Positions 7,618 to 16,882 of a stretch of 64,000 bases of DNA are shown piece by piece. The number at the start of each line of letters is the position of its first letter. The stretch's first letter is position 1. Both the position numbers and the translations under genes were made by a program. This DNA comes from Seohaeicola_A nanhaiensis. GTDB lineage: Bacteria > Pseudomonadota > Alphaproteobacteria > Rhodobacterales > Rhodobacteraceae. The notes beneath the pieces are model-generated. The model saw nothing but the letters and a program-made list of their open reading frames with translations. It ran no database searches and was not told the DNA's origin. The stretch lies in the NCBI RefSeq assembly GCF_042654245.1, contig NZ_JBHSGI010000032.1:15498-79497 (forward strand). The letters are read 5' to 3'.

Positions 7618-10452
7618 TCACCCGCCCTGCCCCGCCACCGCGGCCTTCAGGTCTTTGAAGGTGCTGATCTCGCCCAGACGCTGACCGGCGATCTTCACGT
7701 TCAGCGCCTGTTCGATCTCCATGGCGAGCTTCAGGTGACCCAGGCTGTCCCAGCGCTCGACCGTGTCCATGCTAGCCACCGACAGGTCGGCCTGCGGGTC
7801 GAGCCCAAAGGTGCGGCGGAACACGGCCGCGAGCCGGGTCTCGAGCTCGGGGGAGAGGACGGCGCCATTGACCGGGGGCGGCGGAGCAACTGCCGTCTGC
7901 GCGGGTTCGGATGTGGGCTTTGCGACCTGGTCCGGGGCGGTCGGGCGATCGCCGCCGGCTTCTTCGTGTACGGTGAAATAGCCGGGCACCTCGGGCACCC
8001 CGGCCGCCAGATCCTGACGGTAGAGGCCGCCCTTGCCCTGCTCGATGGGGCTGTCGATCCGGGCCAGCCCGCTCTTGGAGAAGACGTCGCGCACCGGCGT
8101 GTTGCGCGGCGCCTCGATCACTTGGCCGACCAGCGCGGTCGCGCCCTTCGCAGCCACCTGCCCGGCAGCCCAGGCGACGATGGCCTGTTCGACGGTGCGG
8201 CCCAGGATGCGGCAGCTGAGCAGCAGGCTGTCCACCCACCACTCGCCGTCCCGGGCATGGCTGGTGACGGCGGCGTCCTGGGAATAGGCGGCGGCCATCG
8301 TCGTGCCCGGGCGCAGCACGATGACGCCCATCAGCTCGTAGGGGGAATGGCTGTCGGAGACACCGATCGCATGGACCTCGCCGCCCTCGGCCTCGATCCG
8401 CGCCAGCGCCGCCGCATCGTGCCGGCGCAGGGTCGCGTTGAACTGGTTGGTCTTGGCGAAGAGCTGGAGCACGCGCTTCTGGTTGGTCGCCCCGTAGCGC
8501 TCGAAGGTGAGGTGCATGTCGAGGTCGCGGTAGAAATCCTCGATGTTCTGGAACTCGCGCTTGGCCGCGGTGATCTTGGCGCGGACGCTATACTGCCGGG
8601 TGCGCTTGAGATCGCTTTCGGTCAGCTCCAGGCATTCGAGGAAGGGATTGGCCAGCAGCCAGCCGGCCAGATCCTCGGGCTTGTCGGGGAAGGCGGGGAC
8701 GATGATGCCGGGAATGTTCTTGCGCACCTTCTCGCGCTCGACCGGGTTGTCGTCGATGAACATGGCATTGGCCGAGCCGAGGCCGATCTCGTCGAGCATC
8801 TCCTGGATGCCGATCGCCTTCTCGGTCCAGCCGATGCGATGGGCGACGATGTCGTCGAGCCGCAGCGCCATCTCGGGATGTTCCGAGATCATCCGCAGGG
8901 CCAGATCCTCGTCGTTCTTGCTGGCCACGGCGAGGGCGATGCCGCGCTGGGTCAGCGCCTTGAGCGCCTGCTGGAAGGCGCGGTAGGCCGACCCGGGATA
9001 GGCGCCGCCGATCTCCAGCCCCTCCATGCCGTCCTCGCCCAGCACCCCGCCCCAGAGCGTGTTGTCGAGGTCGAGGATCAGGATGCGGGCGCTCTGGCCG
9101 CGCAGCGACAGCAGGCCGCCTAGCACGCGCCGCGCCAGACAGGCCCCGAAGGCGGTGCCGAAGGGCACGCGGCCGAGATGCCAGAAGGTGCCGGGATCGG
9201 CCTCCTTGCGGCCGACCTCGGCGATCATGTCGGCGGCGTCGAGCAGGTAGGTGTCGGGATGCTGCGCAACTTCCTGCGCCAGCAGCGCATTGGCGCGGGC
9301 CAGCAGCGCGGTCTGTCCGCGCGGGCTGGCGGCATCGGCGAGACCCAGGGTCGAGCGCCCGAAGGCGGCGAGGCCCAGCACGAAGACCGGACCCGAAAGC
9401 CGCGCGCGGGCGCTGCGGATCAGGTCGAGCAGCGGCTGTAGCGCGCCGTCGAGATAGGCGTCGCGGTCGGCCTCGGCGAGCGACAGGGGCGCGGCGAAGA
9501 CATCCTGCAGCAGATCCTCGGCCCGTTCGGCGATCAGCGTGGCCATCGGGCCGTCCCCGCCCGCGCCCAGCAGGTCGGAGCCCTCCTGCAGCAGTTCCGT
9601 GCGCGCCTGTCCGAAGGGCGGCACATGGGGGGCGATCGCCAGCCCGTAGGCCTGGGCCTGTTCGGTGAAGGTCATCGCCAGGTAGTCGAGGTTCGCCGAA
9701 CCCAGCAGCGCGATGGTGCCGAGATCGCGGGTCTCGGCCAGCATGGCCTCCTGCGGCGCCGCGGAGGGTTCGGGCGCGCGCGCCTCCGGGGCCGCCGCCG
9801 GCATCGGCGGGGCGGAGGGGGCCGGTTCTGCGGCAGGGGCCGCGGCGGGGCGGGCCATCGCATAGATCTGGGCCGGGTTGCCCATCACCGTCGCCCCGGC
9901 GGGGACATCGGTCAGCACCAGGGCATTGGCGCCGATCTTGGCGTTGGCGCCGACATAGACCGCGCCGGCGATGCAGGCCCCGGCGCCGATGTCGACGCCG
10001 CTGGCGATGATCGGCAGCTCGTCATTGCGCCAGGTCTGCCCCACCCCGATCGTGGTGTTCTGGCGCAGGTGCACGTCGTCGCCGATGGCGCGGGCGCCGA
10101 TGATCATGCCCGAGTGATGCCAGAAACGGACCCGGCGGCCGATCTTGACGGTGTACCAGAGCGAAATGCCGGTCATCCATTCGATCAGCTTGAACAGGAT
10201 ACGGTAGATCAGGGTGGCGGGCGCGCGGATGATCTTGGGCTGACCCATCCGCCAGTTGCCGAAACGGTGCACGAAGAGCGCCCAGAATCCCTGTTCGAAG
10301 ATCTGTCTGTCATGGGTGCGGAAGTCTTCCGCCACGAGGGCCCAGAAGCCGATCCCCTTCGGGTTCTCGTTGCGCCGTCCGCGTTCGGAGACAGGCGGAA
10401 TCGCCATCTCCCGTTCCGCGCGGTGATAAGCCTCCGAACCTTGGGACATCAC
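7618..10452 (-). CDS. Serine-acetyltransferase-like / FkbH (HAD-IIIC) / acyl carrier protein fusion
   Basis: A 944-residue three-part protein. Residues about 30-198 form a left-handed beta-helix acetyltransferase of the CysE type (FWHHSGMIIGARAIGDD at 110-126, ending GNPAQIYA). An Ala/Pro-rich linker (about 200-237) follows. Residues about 245-800 are FkbH-like: HAD motif LILDLDNTLWGG with nucleophile Asp461, FIDDNP near 565-570, TNQFNATLRR near 668. A second Pro-rich linker leads to an acyl carrier protein (about 865-944) with phosphopantetheine serine S903 in WDSLGH. Known FkbH enzymes load a glyceryl unit from 1,3-bisphosphoglycerate onto an ACP, so this protein could make and transfer an ACP-bound acyl group to a sugar. 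That use is inference. GTG at 10452 is directly followed by an ATG; either may start. AGGA lies upstream. Confidence 0.85.
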   Translation of the reverse strand: MMSQGSEAYHRAEREMAIPPVSERGRRNENPKGIGFWALVAEDFRTHDRQIFEQGFWALFVHRFGNWRMGQPKIIRAPATLIYRILFKLIEWMTGISLWYTVKIGRRVRFWHHSGMIIGARAIGDDVHLRQNTTIGVGQTWRNDELPIIASGVDIGAGACIAGAVYVGANAKIGANALVLTDVPAGATVMGNPAQIYAMARPAAAPAAEPAPSAPPMPAAAPEARAPEPSAAPQEAMLAETRDLGTIALLGSANLDYLAMTFTEQAQAYGLAIAPHVPPFGQARTELLQEGSDLLGAGGDGPMATLIAERAEDLLQDVFAAPLSLAEADRDAYLDGALQPLLDLIRSARARLSGPVFVLGLAAFGRSTLGLADAASPRGQTALLARANALLAQEVAQHPDTYLLDAADMIAEVGRKEADPGTFWHLGRVPFGTAFGACLARRVLGGLLSLRGQSARILILDLDNTLWGGVLGEDGMEGLEIGGAYPGSAYRAFQQALKALTQRGIALAVASKNDEDLALRMISEHPEMALRLDDIVAHRIGWTEKAIGIQEMLDEIGLGSANAMFIDDNPVEREKVRKNIPGIIVPAFPDKPEDLAGWLLANPFLECLELTESDLKRTRQYSVRAKITAAKREFQNIEDFYRDLDMHLTFERYGATNQKRVLQLFAKTNQFNATLRRHDAAALARIEAEGGEVHAIGVSDSHSPYELMGVIVLRPGTTMAAAYSQDAAVTSHARDGEWWVDSLLLSCRILGRTVEQAIVAWAAGQVAAKGATALVGQVIEAPRNTPVRDVFSKSGLARIDSPIEQGKGGLYRQDLAAGVPEVPGYFTVHEEAGGDRPTAPDQVAKPTSEPAQTAVAPPPPVNGAVLSPELETRLAAVFRRTFGLDPQADLSVASMDTVERWDSLGHLKLAMEIEQALNVKIAGQRLGEISTFKDLKAAVAGQGG

Positions 10453-10562
10453 ATATAATCCTGTTTAAAATCGGCAAATCCGCTGGGCCGGGATGTACTG
10501 CACGCCGGGGGTCACTTCAACTGTCCGGGCCGGAAACACACTGATCCCCTGCGGGCTGTGCC

Positions 10563-11606
10563 CTATTTCCCCGGCCGGGGGGTGACGGGGCGGTTTGCCG
10601 GATTGCGCGCCGTCGGCGCCACCGGCGGCGGCGAGAGGCGGGAGAACAGCGTGGCCGCCGCGAAGTCGCGCAGGAAGCGCTGCGGGCGGGGCACCTGCCG
10701 CCCGCGCAGGGAGCGCTGCAGATCGCCGAGCAGGGTGGCCAGGATCCGGAGCAGCGCCGTGGTGCGGGCATGGGCCGGCCCGTGATTCTTGGCGAAATAG
10801 CGCGCCCAGGCCTGGAACCAGTAGGCCGGCATCCGGCCGCGGGCGACGGTCTTGTCCACCACCCCGGTGGCGGCGCCGGCGATGTGATGCACCCGCGCCT
10901 GGGGCGCATGCCAGCTCTGCCAGCCCAGCCGGGCGCCCTGGAGCATGTAGTCCACCTCTTCGTAGTAGAGGAAATAGCCGTCATCCATGTCGCCGAGCTC
11001 GGCGAAGGCCTGACCGCGGATCATCATCGCCGTGCCGGTGATCCAGTCGGCGCACACCGGCCGGTCGCTGTCGGGGATGGTCGAGCGGAAATGCCGGGCC
11101 AGGACATCGAGCCCCAGCGCCCCGAAGACCTCGCCGCCCATGGAGGGAAAGTTGAAGGCGCCGACCCAGCTGCTGCCGTCCGGATTCTCGACCCGCGGCC
11201 CCACGAAGCCGATGGCAGGATCGCTTTCGAGCACCCGCAGCATCTCTGCCAGCGCCCCCGGGCGTACCTCGGCATCCGGGTTGAGCAGCAGCACCGCCTC
11301 GGGGCGGAGACCGAGCCGGCGGATCTCGGCGAAGGCGACGTTGTTGCCGGCGGCAAAGCCGCCGTTCACGGCGGAGGGCAGGAAGCGCACCTGCGGCGCC
11401 GCGCCGGCCGCCTCGGGAAAGGCGCGCAGCCCCTCGGCCAGCGCCGCGCCATCCTCGCCGGGCGAGGCATTGTCGACGATGAAGACAGCCGATAGCCCGA
11501 GGCCGTCGAGATCGCGCAGCAGGGCCGGAAGCGCCTTCAGCACCAGGGCCGAGGTGCCGTAGTTGACGATGATCACGGCCAGACGGGCCTCGTGGGATTG
11601 GGTCAT
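10563..11606 (-). CDS. Family 2 glycosyltransferase (rhamnosyltransferase-like)
   Basis: A 347-residue cytoplasmic GT-A enzyme. The N-terminus has VIIVNYGTSALVLKALPAL and VFIVDNASPGEDG, the nucleotide-binding start of the GT2 family. LLLNPDAEVRPGAL holds the DxD-like metal site, and GYFLYYEEVDYMLQGARLGW is the acceptor-side motif of rhamnosyl/galactofuranosyl-type GT2 enzymes. I chose ATG at 11606 because GGAAGG precedes it; an ATG at 11627 has no ribosome site. It is first gene of the leftward operon and is divergent from the oxidoreductase at 11787. The sugar donor cannot be told. Confidence 0.85.
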   Translation of the reverse strand: MTQSHEARLAVIIVNYGTSALVLKALPALLRDLDGLGLSAVFIVDNASPGEDGAALAEGLRAFPEAAGAAPQVRFLPSAVNGGFAAGNNVAFAEIRRLGLRPEAVLLLNPDAEVRPGALAEMLRVLESDPAIGFVGPRVENPDGSSWVGAFNFPSMGGEVFGALGLDVLARHFRSTIPDSDRPVCADWITGTAMMIRGQAFAELGDMDDGYFLYYEEVDYMLQGARLGWQSWHAPQARVHHIAGAATGVVDKTVARGRMPAYWFQAWARYFAKNHGPAHARTTALLRILATLLGDLQRSLRGRQVPRPQRFLRDFAAATLFSRLSPPPVAPTARNPANRPVTPRPGK

Positions 11607-11786
11607 GAGCTGCCTTCCGTGGGTCATGCGCGCCGCAGCCGCAGCGTTGCCGCATGCATAGCGTCATGGCGGTGGATTTCACAATCACCTCCTGCCCCCG
11701 CCGATAGCGGAGGGGCGGCCTTTGACTGCCCGTCGTATTCGGGTATGGGGGGAAAGGCAGGACCCCGATCCGAAACGGTATGTTTG
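11607..11786. promoter_or_regulatory. Divergent promoter region
   Basis: About 180 bases separate the starts of the leftward operon (GT2, FkbH fusion, GT, AT3-SGNH) and the rightward operon (two oxidoreductases through the UDP-sugar dehydrogenase). Both promoters must lie here unless transcription reads in from farther away. A TTGACT at about 11720 could serve as a -35 for the rightward unit. No convincing -10 or operator palindrome was identified. Confidence 0.4.
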
Positions 11787-12878
11787 ATGACTGACACAGG
11801 CGCGAAGGCGTTCCGGTGGGCCATTTTCGGCACCGGACAGGTCGCGCGGAAGTTCGCCCTGGATCTTGCCGGTGCCGGCGCTCCGGCCATCCTGCATTCG
11901 GTGGCCTCGCGCGATCCCGGGAATGCACGGGCCTTTGCCGCCCAGCTCGGCGTGGCCCGCGCCGCCGACAGCTATGCCGCGGCCCTCGAGGGCGCGGACA
12001 TCGTCTATATTGCGACGCCCGCCACCCTGCACGAGGCCCATGCGAGGATGGCGATCGCGGCCGGCAAGGCGGTGCTGGTCGAAAAGCCCTTCGCCAGCGA
12101 CGCCGCCGCCGCGCGGCGCATTGCGGCGGCCGCCGCGGAGGCGGGGGTCTTCTGCATGGAGGCGATGTGGACGCGCTTTCAGCCGCTGCTGGGCGAGCTG
12201 CGCGCGCGCATCGCCGCCGGCGCGCTTGGCGATCCGCTTGGGCTGGAGGCGCGGTTCATGGCGGCGACCCCGCCCGCCCCCGGCCTCGCGCTCTACGATC
12301 CGGCCGGTGGCGGCGCCCTGCTGCACCGCGGGCTCTATCCGTTGTCCCTCGCCCATTTCCTGCTGGGAGGGATCGCGCGGGTCCAGGCCGCCGCCGCGAT
12401 CGGGGCGACGGGCGTCGATGAGGATTGCGCGCTCACGCTCACCCATAAGAGCGGCGCGCTGTCCACGCTGCGCGCGTCGCTGCGCACCAGCGGCCCCGAG
12501 GGCGCGGTGCTGTTCGGCACGCGCGCGACCCTGGCGATCGAGGGCCCGATCTGGCGCCCGACCGGGGCCCTGCTGATGCCGGTGCGCCCGGCGCTCCCGC
12601 CCAGGGGCGCGCGCCGCTTCGAAGCCTTCCGGGAAAGTACCACCGGGCTGCGGGTGGCGGGCCTGCTCGGCACGCTGCGCGGATCGGGACGCCGGGGCAG
12701 CACGCGCATCGCGGCGCCTTTCGCGGGCAATGGCTATCGCCACCAGGCGCTGGCGGTGATGCAGGCGCTGCGCGAAGGCCGCACCGAGGACCCCCGCATG
12801 ACCCTCGCCGACAGCATTGCGATCCTGGACGCGGTCGATGCGGCCAGGGCCGCCTGGCAGCAGGGAGACCGGGCATGA
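11787..12878 (+). CDS. Gfo/Idh/MocA-family NAD(P)-dependent oxidoreductase
   Basis: This 363-residue cytoplasmic dehydrogenase has a Rossmann fold at the N-terminus (FGTGQVARKF near 14-23), the family EKP signature at 99-101 (AVLVEKPFAS), and GGGALLHRGLYPLSLAHF where relatives such as dihydrodiol dehydrogenase have their substrate-binding segment. It probably oxidises or reduces a sugar ring carbon. It is first gene of the rightward operon and overlaps the next gene by ATGA, so the two oxidoreductases are translationally coupled. With the WbpA-like dehydrogenase downstream, a WbpB-type role on a UDP-sugar is possible but unproven. Start: ATG at 11787; the longer upstream frame is not protein-like. 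Confidence 0.85.
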   Translation: MTDTGAKAFRWAIFGTGQVARKFALDLAGAGAPAILHSVASRDPGNARAFAAQLGVARAADSYAAALEGADIVYIATPATLHEAHARMAIAAGKAVLVEKPFASDAAAARRIAAAAAEAGVFCMEAMWTRFQPLLGELRARIAAGALGDPLGLEARFMAATPPAPGLALYDPAGGGALLHRGLYPLSLAHFLLGGIARVQAAAAIGATGVDEDCALTLTHKSGALSTLRASLRTSGPEGAVLFGTRATLAIEGPIWRPTGALLMPVRPALPPRGARRFEAFRESTTGLRVAGLLGTLRGSGRRGSTRIAAPFAGNGYRHQALAVMQALREGRTEDPRMTLADSIAILDAVDAARAAWQQGDRA

Positions 12879-14185
12879 AGATTGGCGTCATCGGCTGCGG
12901 CTATGTCTTCGACCACTACATGACCACCCTGCCCCTGCACCCCGGTCTCGAGATCGCCGGGGTGGCCGATCGCGACAGCGAAAGGGCCCGGGCCGTGGGC
13001 GCCTTCTACGGGCTGAAGGTCTATGCGGACGCGGAGGCCCTGCTGGCCGATCCGGAGATCGGCATTATCGCCAATTTCACCTCGATAGAGTCGCATTTCG
13101 AGGTGAGCCGGGCGGCCCTGGAGGCGGGAAAGCACATCTATTCCGAAAAACCCCTGACCACGACCCTGGCCGAGGCGCAGGCGCTGGCCCGGCTGGCGCA
13201 GGACAGGGGGCTGCGCCTCTCGGCGGCGCCGTCCAACGCCCTCAGCCCCACGGTGCAGACCATGTGGAAGGCCGTCGAGGCCGGGGCGGCGGGCGAGGTG
13301 CGCATGGTCTATGCCGAGTTCGACGACAACCCCGTCTATCTGCTTGCGCCCGAGACCTGGCGGTCGCGCTCCGGGGCGCCCTGGCCCTATCTCCATGAAT
13401 ACGAGATGGGCTGCACCTGGGAGCACGCCGGCTATCACCTGACCTGGATGTGCGCCCTGTTCGGACCGGTGCGGGCGCTGACCGCCTTCTCGAAGGCGAC
13501 GCTTCCGGACAAGACCACGCATCCGCTCAACCCCTCCAACACGCCGGATTTCTCGGTGGCGGTACTGGATTTCGAAAGCGGCGTGGTCGGGCGGCTGACC
13601 TGCTCGATCGCCGCGCCGACCGATCACCGGATGCGGATCATCGGCAACCGCGGCGTGATCGGGGCCGATACCTATCGCGACTACTGGTGCCCGGTTCAGC
13701 TGGAGGGGTTCGATCCGCTGACGCTGAAGGCGCGCAATGCCCGCTCGGTCCGGCAGAACCCGTGGCTGGCGCGGCTCTTCGCGGTGGGCGGAAGGCGCCT
13801 GCCTCTGGCCGAAACGCCCCCGCCGGGCGCCCAGCGGATCCGGCGCCTGGATGGCGGCCTGTCTCCGAAGGCCTGGCTCCGGCGGCTACGCCGGGCCGAG
13901 CTCGGCCAGCAGGACAAGTGCATCGGCCTGGCCGAACTCTCCGCCGCCATTGCCGAGGATCGTCCGCATTTTCCGGCGTCCGACTTCACGCTGCACCTGA
14001 CCGAACTGACGCTGGCGATCCAGGCGGCGGGTCCGGACGGGGTGCGCTATCGCCTGCAGACGCGGTTCGAGCGGCCGGCGCTGCCCGAGCGCACCCGCCG
14101 CCTGCCGCTGCCGGATTACGAGGCCTTCGCCCGACCATCCCGCCTGGCCCGCGCCCTTTCCCGCCTTTCGGCCAAACTGCGCTGA
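12875..14185 (+). CDS. Second Gfo/Idh/MocA-family oxidoreductase
   Basis: A 436-residue paralogue-type enzyme. It has the GCGYVFDHYM dinucleotide loop at 7-16, EKP at 91-93 (YSEKPLTTT), and a long C-terminal extension of about 130 residues, rich in Arg and Pro, beyond the normal two-domain core. HEYEMGCTWEHAGYHLTW near 170-190 occupies the usual catalytic-helix region. The start overlaps the previous stop (ATGA). A GT4 gene follows after 4 bases. The pairing suggests successive redox steps on one nucleotide sugar; substrate unknown. Confidence 0.85.
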   Translation: MKIGVIGCGYVFDHYMTTLPLHPGLEIAGVADRDSERARAVGAFYGLKVYADAEALLADPEIGIIANFTSIESHFEVSRAALEAGKHIYSEKPLTTTLAEAQALARLAQDRGLRLSAAPSNALSPTVQTMWKAVEAGAAGEVRMVYAEFDDNPVYLLAPETWRSRSGAPWPYLHEYEMGCTWEHAGYHLTWMCALFGPVRALTAFSKATLPDKTTHPLNPSNTPDFSVAVLDFESGVVGRLTCSIAAPTDHRMRIIGNRGVIGADTYRDYWCPVQLEGFDPLTLKARNARSVRQNPWLARLFAVGGRRLPLAETPPPGAQRIRRLDGGLSPKAWLRRLRRAELGQQDKCIGLAELSAAIAEDRPHFPASDFTLHLTELTLAIQAAGPDGVRYRLQTRFERPALPERTRRLPLPDYEAFARPSRLARALSRLSAKLR

Positions 14186-14189
14186 CGAG

Positions 14190-15500
14190 ATGACCGTGAC
14201 AGACGACTGCCCTACCCTGCCCAAGATCGCCTATCTGACCGGGCAATACCCCGAGGTCTCGCTGACCTTCATCCTGCGCGAGGTGGAAGCGCTGCGCCGG
14301 CTCGGGGCCGAGGTGATCACCTGCTCGATCCGCCGTACGCCCCCCGAACAGCACCCGGGCCGCGCCGAACGGGCGGCGGCCGCCAGCACCTTCCATGTGC
14401 TTGAGGCCGCGCGCAAACCCCTCGGGCTGCTCGCGGCGCAGGCCCCCCTGCTGTCTGCGCCCCGCCGCTATTTCCGCGCACTCGGGCTGGCCCTGCGGAT
14501 CCGTCCGCCGGGACTGAAGGCACTGCTCTACCAGCTGATCTTCTTCCTGGAGGCGACGATCCTGGCCCGCCACCTGGTGCGCGAGAAGGTCGGGCACCTG
14601 CACAACCACTTCGTCTTCGGCAGCGCCACGGTGGCCATGCTGGCCTCGGAGCTGACCGGCATCCCCTACAGCTTCACCCTGCACGGCCCCGCGGACCTGC
14701 TGGAACCCTACCGCTGGCGAATCGACGAGAAGACGGCGCGCGCGCGTTTCGTGGCGACGATCAGCCACTTTGCCCGCAGCCAGATCATGTTCTTCAGCGA
14801 TCCGGCTCATTGGGACAAGATCCGCATCGTCCATTGCGGCGTCAGCCCCGAGCGCTACCGCGCGCCCGCCGAAGCGCCCCTGCCCCCCCGCCAGAAGGGC
14901 GAGTTCCGCCTGCTCTTCGTCGGCCGGCTGGCACCGGTCAAGGGGCTGCGAGTGCTGCTGGAGGCGCTGGAGAGCCTGTCGAGGACGATGCCCGACCTGC
15001 GCCTGATTTTGGTCGGAGACGGACCGGACCGCAAGGCCCTGGAACAGGCCGCCGCCCCCCTGGGCGAGCGGGTGGTGTTCACCGGCTATCTCTCCCAGGC
15101 CGAGGTGGCCCGCGCGATGCAGTCCTGCGACATCGTCGTGCTGCCGAGCTTTGCCGAAGGCGTGCCCGTCGTCCTGATGGAGGCGCTGGCCAGCCGGAAG
15201 GCGGTCATCGCCACCCGGGTCGCCGGAGTCGGAGAGCTGGTGGAGGAGGGTGAGACCGGTCTGCTTGTCGCGCCCGGAGATGCCGGGGGTCTCGGGGAGG
15301 CGATCCGTCGGCTGGCCAGCGATCCCGCGCTTTGCGCGCAGATGGGCGAAAGGGGCGCCGCGCGCGTCGCCGCCGAATTCGACATCGCCACCGAGGCCGC
15401 ACGCCTGGCCAGACTCTTTGCCGAGGGGCCGGGAACCGCTCTGCGCCCTGCCCCGGTTGCCGCGCCGGTGGCCCCTGCTTCGGAAAGCCCTGCCGCGTGA
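14190..15500 (+). CDS. Family 4 glycosyltransferase
   Basis: A 436-residue GT-B enzyme similar in layout to colanic-acid WcaL-type transferases. YLTGQYPEVSLTFILREV near 15-32 is the N-terminal acceptor-side signature. LLFVGRLAPVKGL (241-253) starts the donor domain, and EGVPVVLME (323-331) is the E-x7-E donor motif, followed by GVGELVEEGETGLLV. It should add a sugar to a lipid-linked repeat unit at the inner membrane. Its stop overlaps the GTG start of the flippase gene, so coupling with export of the same unit is likely. Confidence 0.9.
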   Translation: MTVTDDCPTLPKIAYLTGQYPEVSLTFILREVEALRRLGAEVITCSIRRTPPEQHPGRAERAAAASTFHVLEAARKPLGLLAAQAPLLSAPRRYFRALGLALRIRPPGLKALLYQLIFFLEATILARHLVREKVGHLHNHFVFGSATVAMLASELTGIPYSFTLHGPADLLEPYRWRIDEKTARARFVATISHFARSQIMFFSDPAHWDKIRIVHCGVSPERYRAPAEAPLPPRQKGEFRLLFVGRLAPVKGLRVLLEALESLSRTMPDLRLILVGDGPDRKALEQAAAPLGERVVFTGYLSQAEVARAMQSCDIVVLPSFAEGVPVVLMEALASRKAVIATRVAGVGELVEEGETGLLVAPGDAGGLGEAIRRLASDPALCAQMGERGAARVAAEFDIATEAARLARLFAEGPGTALRPAPVAAPVAPASESPAA

Positions 15501-16849
15501 AACTCCTGCAACATCTGCGCGGCAGCGGCACCAAGGCACGCGCGCTGCGCGCCACCGGCATCACCGTCTTCGCATCGATAGCGAACAACGTGCTCCGGCT
15601 CGGGTCGAACCTGGTTCTTGCCCGGCTGCTGACCCCGGAAATCTTCGGCCTGATCGCCCTGGCGAATGTCTTCCTGACCGGCCTGAAGATGTTTTCCGAC
15701 ACCGGTTCCACCACCGCGATCATGCGCAGCCCCCGCGGCGACGATCCAGATTTCCTCAATACCGCCTGGACGCTTCAAGTCTTCCGCGGTGGGCTCATCT
15801 GGCTGGGCGCCTGCGCCCTCGCCCTGCCCGTCGCCCTGAGTTACGGGGAACCGCTGCTGGCCGTCCTGCTGCCGGCCGCGGCGATCAGCATGCTGATCAC
15901 CGGCTTCACCCCCACCAAGGCCGTGACGGCGGGCCGCCATCTCCAGCTCGAACGGGTGACCGCCCTGGCGCTGAGCACGCAGCTGTTCCAGGCGCTCGTC
16001 GTCATCGCGATCGCCTGGTTCTGGCCATCTCCCTGGGCCATCGTGATCGGCGGCATTCTCGGAGCCCTCCTGCTGGTCTTCCTCCAGCGCGTGGCCCTGC
16101 CCGGCCCCGACAACCGTTTCCGCTGGGAGCGCGAGGCGCGGCAGGAACTGTTCTCCTTCGGCAAATTCCTTTTCCTGGCGACAGGCTGCACCTTCCTGAT
16201 CGATCAGAGCGACAAGATGATCTTGGGCACATATGTCACCACGGCCCAACTTGGCATCTACAGCATCGGTTACATGATCGGGTCACTGCCGCAGATGCTG
16301 AGTTCGCAGGTTGTCGGGCAGGTCATGATGCCGCTCTACCGCCAGAATCCTCCGGCGGCCTCGGGGGCGAACCGCAGAAAGATGATCTGGGTACGCCGGA
16401 TCGTGGTCGCCGGCAGCTTGGCGCTGGCCTTCTTCGTGGCAATGATCGCAGAACCCTTCGTCTCTCTGCTCTATGACAGCCGGTACACCTTGGCCGGTCC
16501 GATCGCCGTCTTTATCAGCCTTAGCCTGCTGCCGCGGATCATCCTTTTGGGTTATGGCACGGTGTTTCTCGCCGCCGGGGATTCCCGCGCGCATTTCATG
16601 GTCATCACGACCACGGCGGTGCTTCAGACCGGGCTCACGCTGGCCGGTGTGATCTGGCTGGGCGTCCCCGGGGCCATCCTGGCCATATTCGCGGCCAATC
16701 TTCTGACCGCGCCGCTCTGCATATACTTTCTGCAGCGCCACAAGGGATGGGATGCGGCGGGCGATGCGGTCTTCTTCGCCGTTGGCCTGCTGCTGAACGG
16801 GCTGCTCTGCTGGCACTACTGGGACGACATCGCCCGGCTTTTGCCATAG
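15497..16849 (+). CDS. Wzx-type polysaccharide flippase
   Basis: A 450-residue integral membrane protein of the MOP/PST superfamily with about 12-14 hydrophobic segments. ATGITVFASIANNVLRLGSN and LARLLTPEIFGLIALANVF at the N-terminus are the characteristic first helices of Wzx/lipopolysaccharide-export proteins. DQSDKMILGTYVTTAQLGIY in the middle repeats the pattern. It would move undecaprenyl-linked oligosaccharides across the inner membrane. GTG at 15497 shares bases with the preceding TGA (GTGA), which fixes the start. The region upstream in the same frame is Arg-rich and not protein-like. Confidence 0.9.
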   Translation: MKLLQHLRGSGTKARALRATGITVFASIANNVLRLGSNLVLARLLTPEIFGLIALANVFLTGLKMFSDTGSTTAIMRSPRGDDPDFLNTAWTLQVFRGGLIWLGACALALPVALSYGEPLLAVLLPAAAISMLITGFTPTKAVTAGRHLQLERVTALALSTQLFQALVVIAIAWFWPSPWAIVIGGILGALLLVFLQRVALPGPDNRFRWEREARQELFSFGKFLFLATGCTFLIDQSDKMILGTYVTTAQLGIYSIGYMIGSLPQMLSSQVVGQVMMPLYRQNPPAASGANRRKMIWVRRIVVAGSLALAFFVAMIAEPFVSLLYDSRYTLAGPIAVFISLSLLPRIILLGYGTVFLAAGDSRAHFMVITTTAVLQTGLTLAGVIWLGVPGAILAIFAANLLTAPLCIYFLQRHKGWDAAGDAVFFAVGLLLNGLLCWHYWDDIARLLP

Positions 16850-16882
16850 GCGCGGGTTCTCTGGCAGACGAGAGGTATCAAG

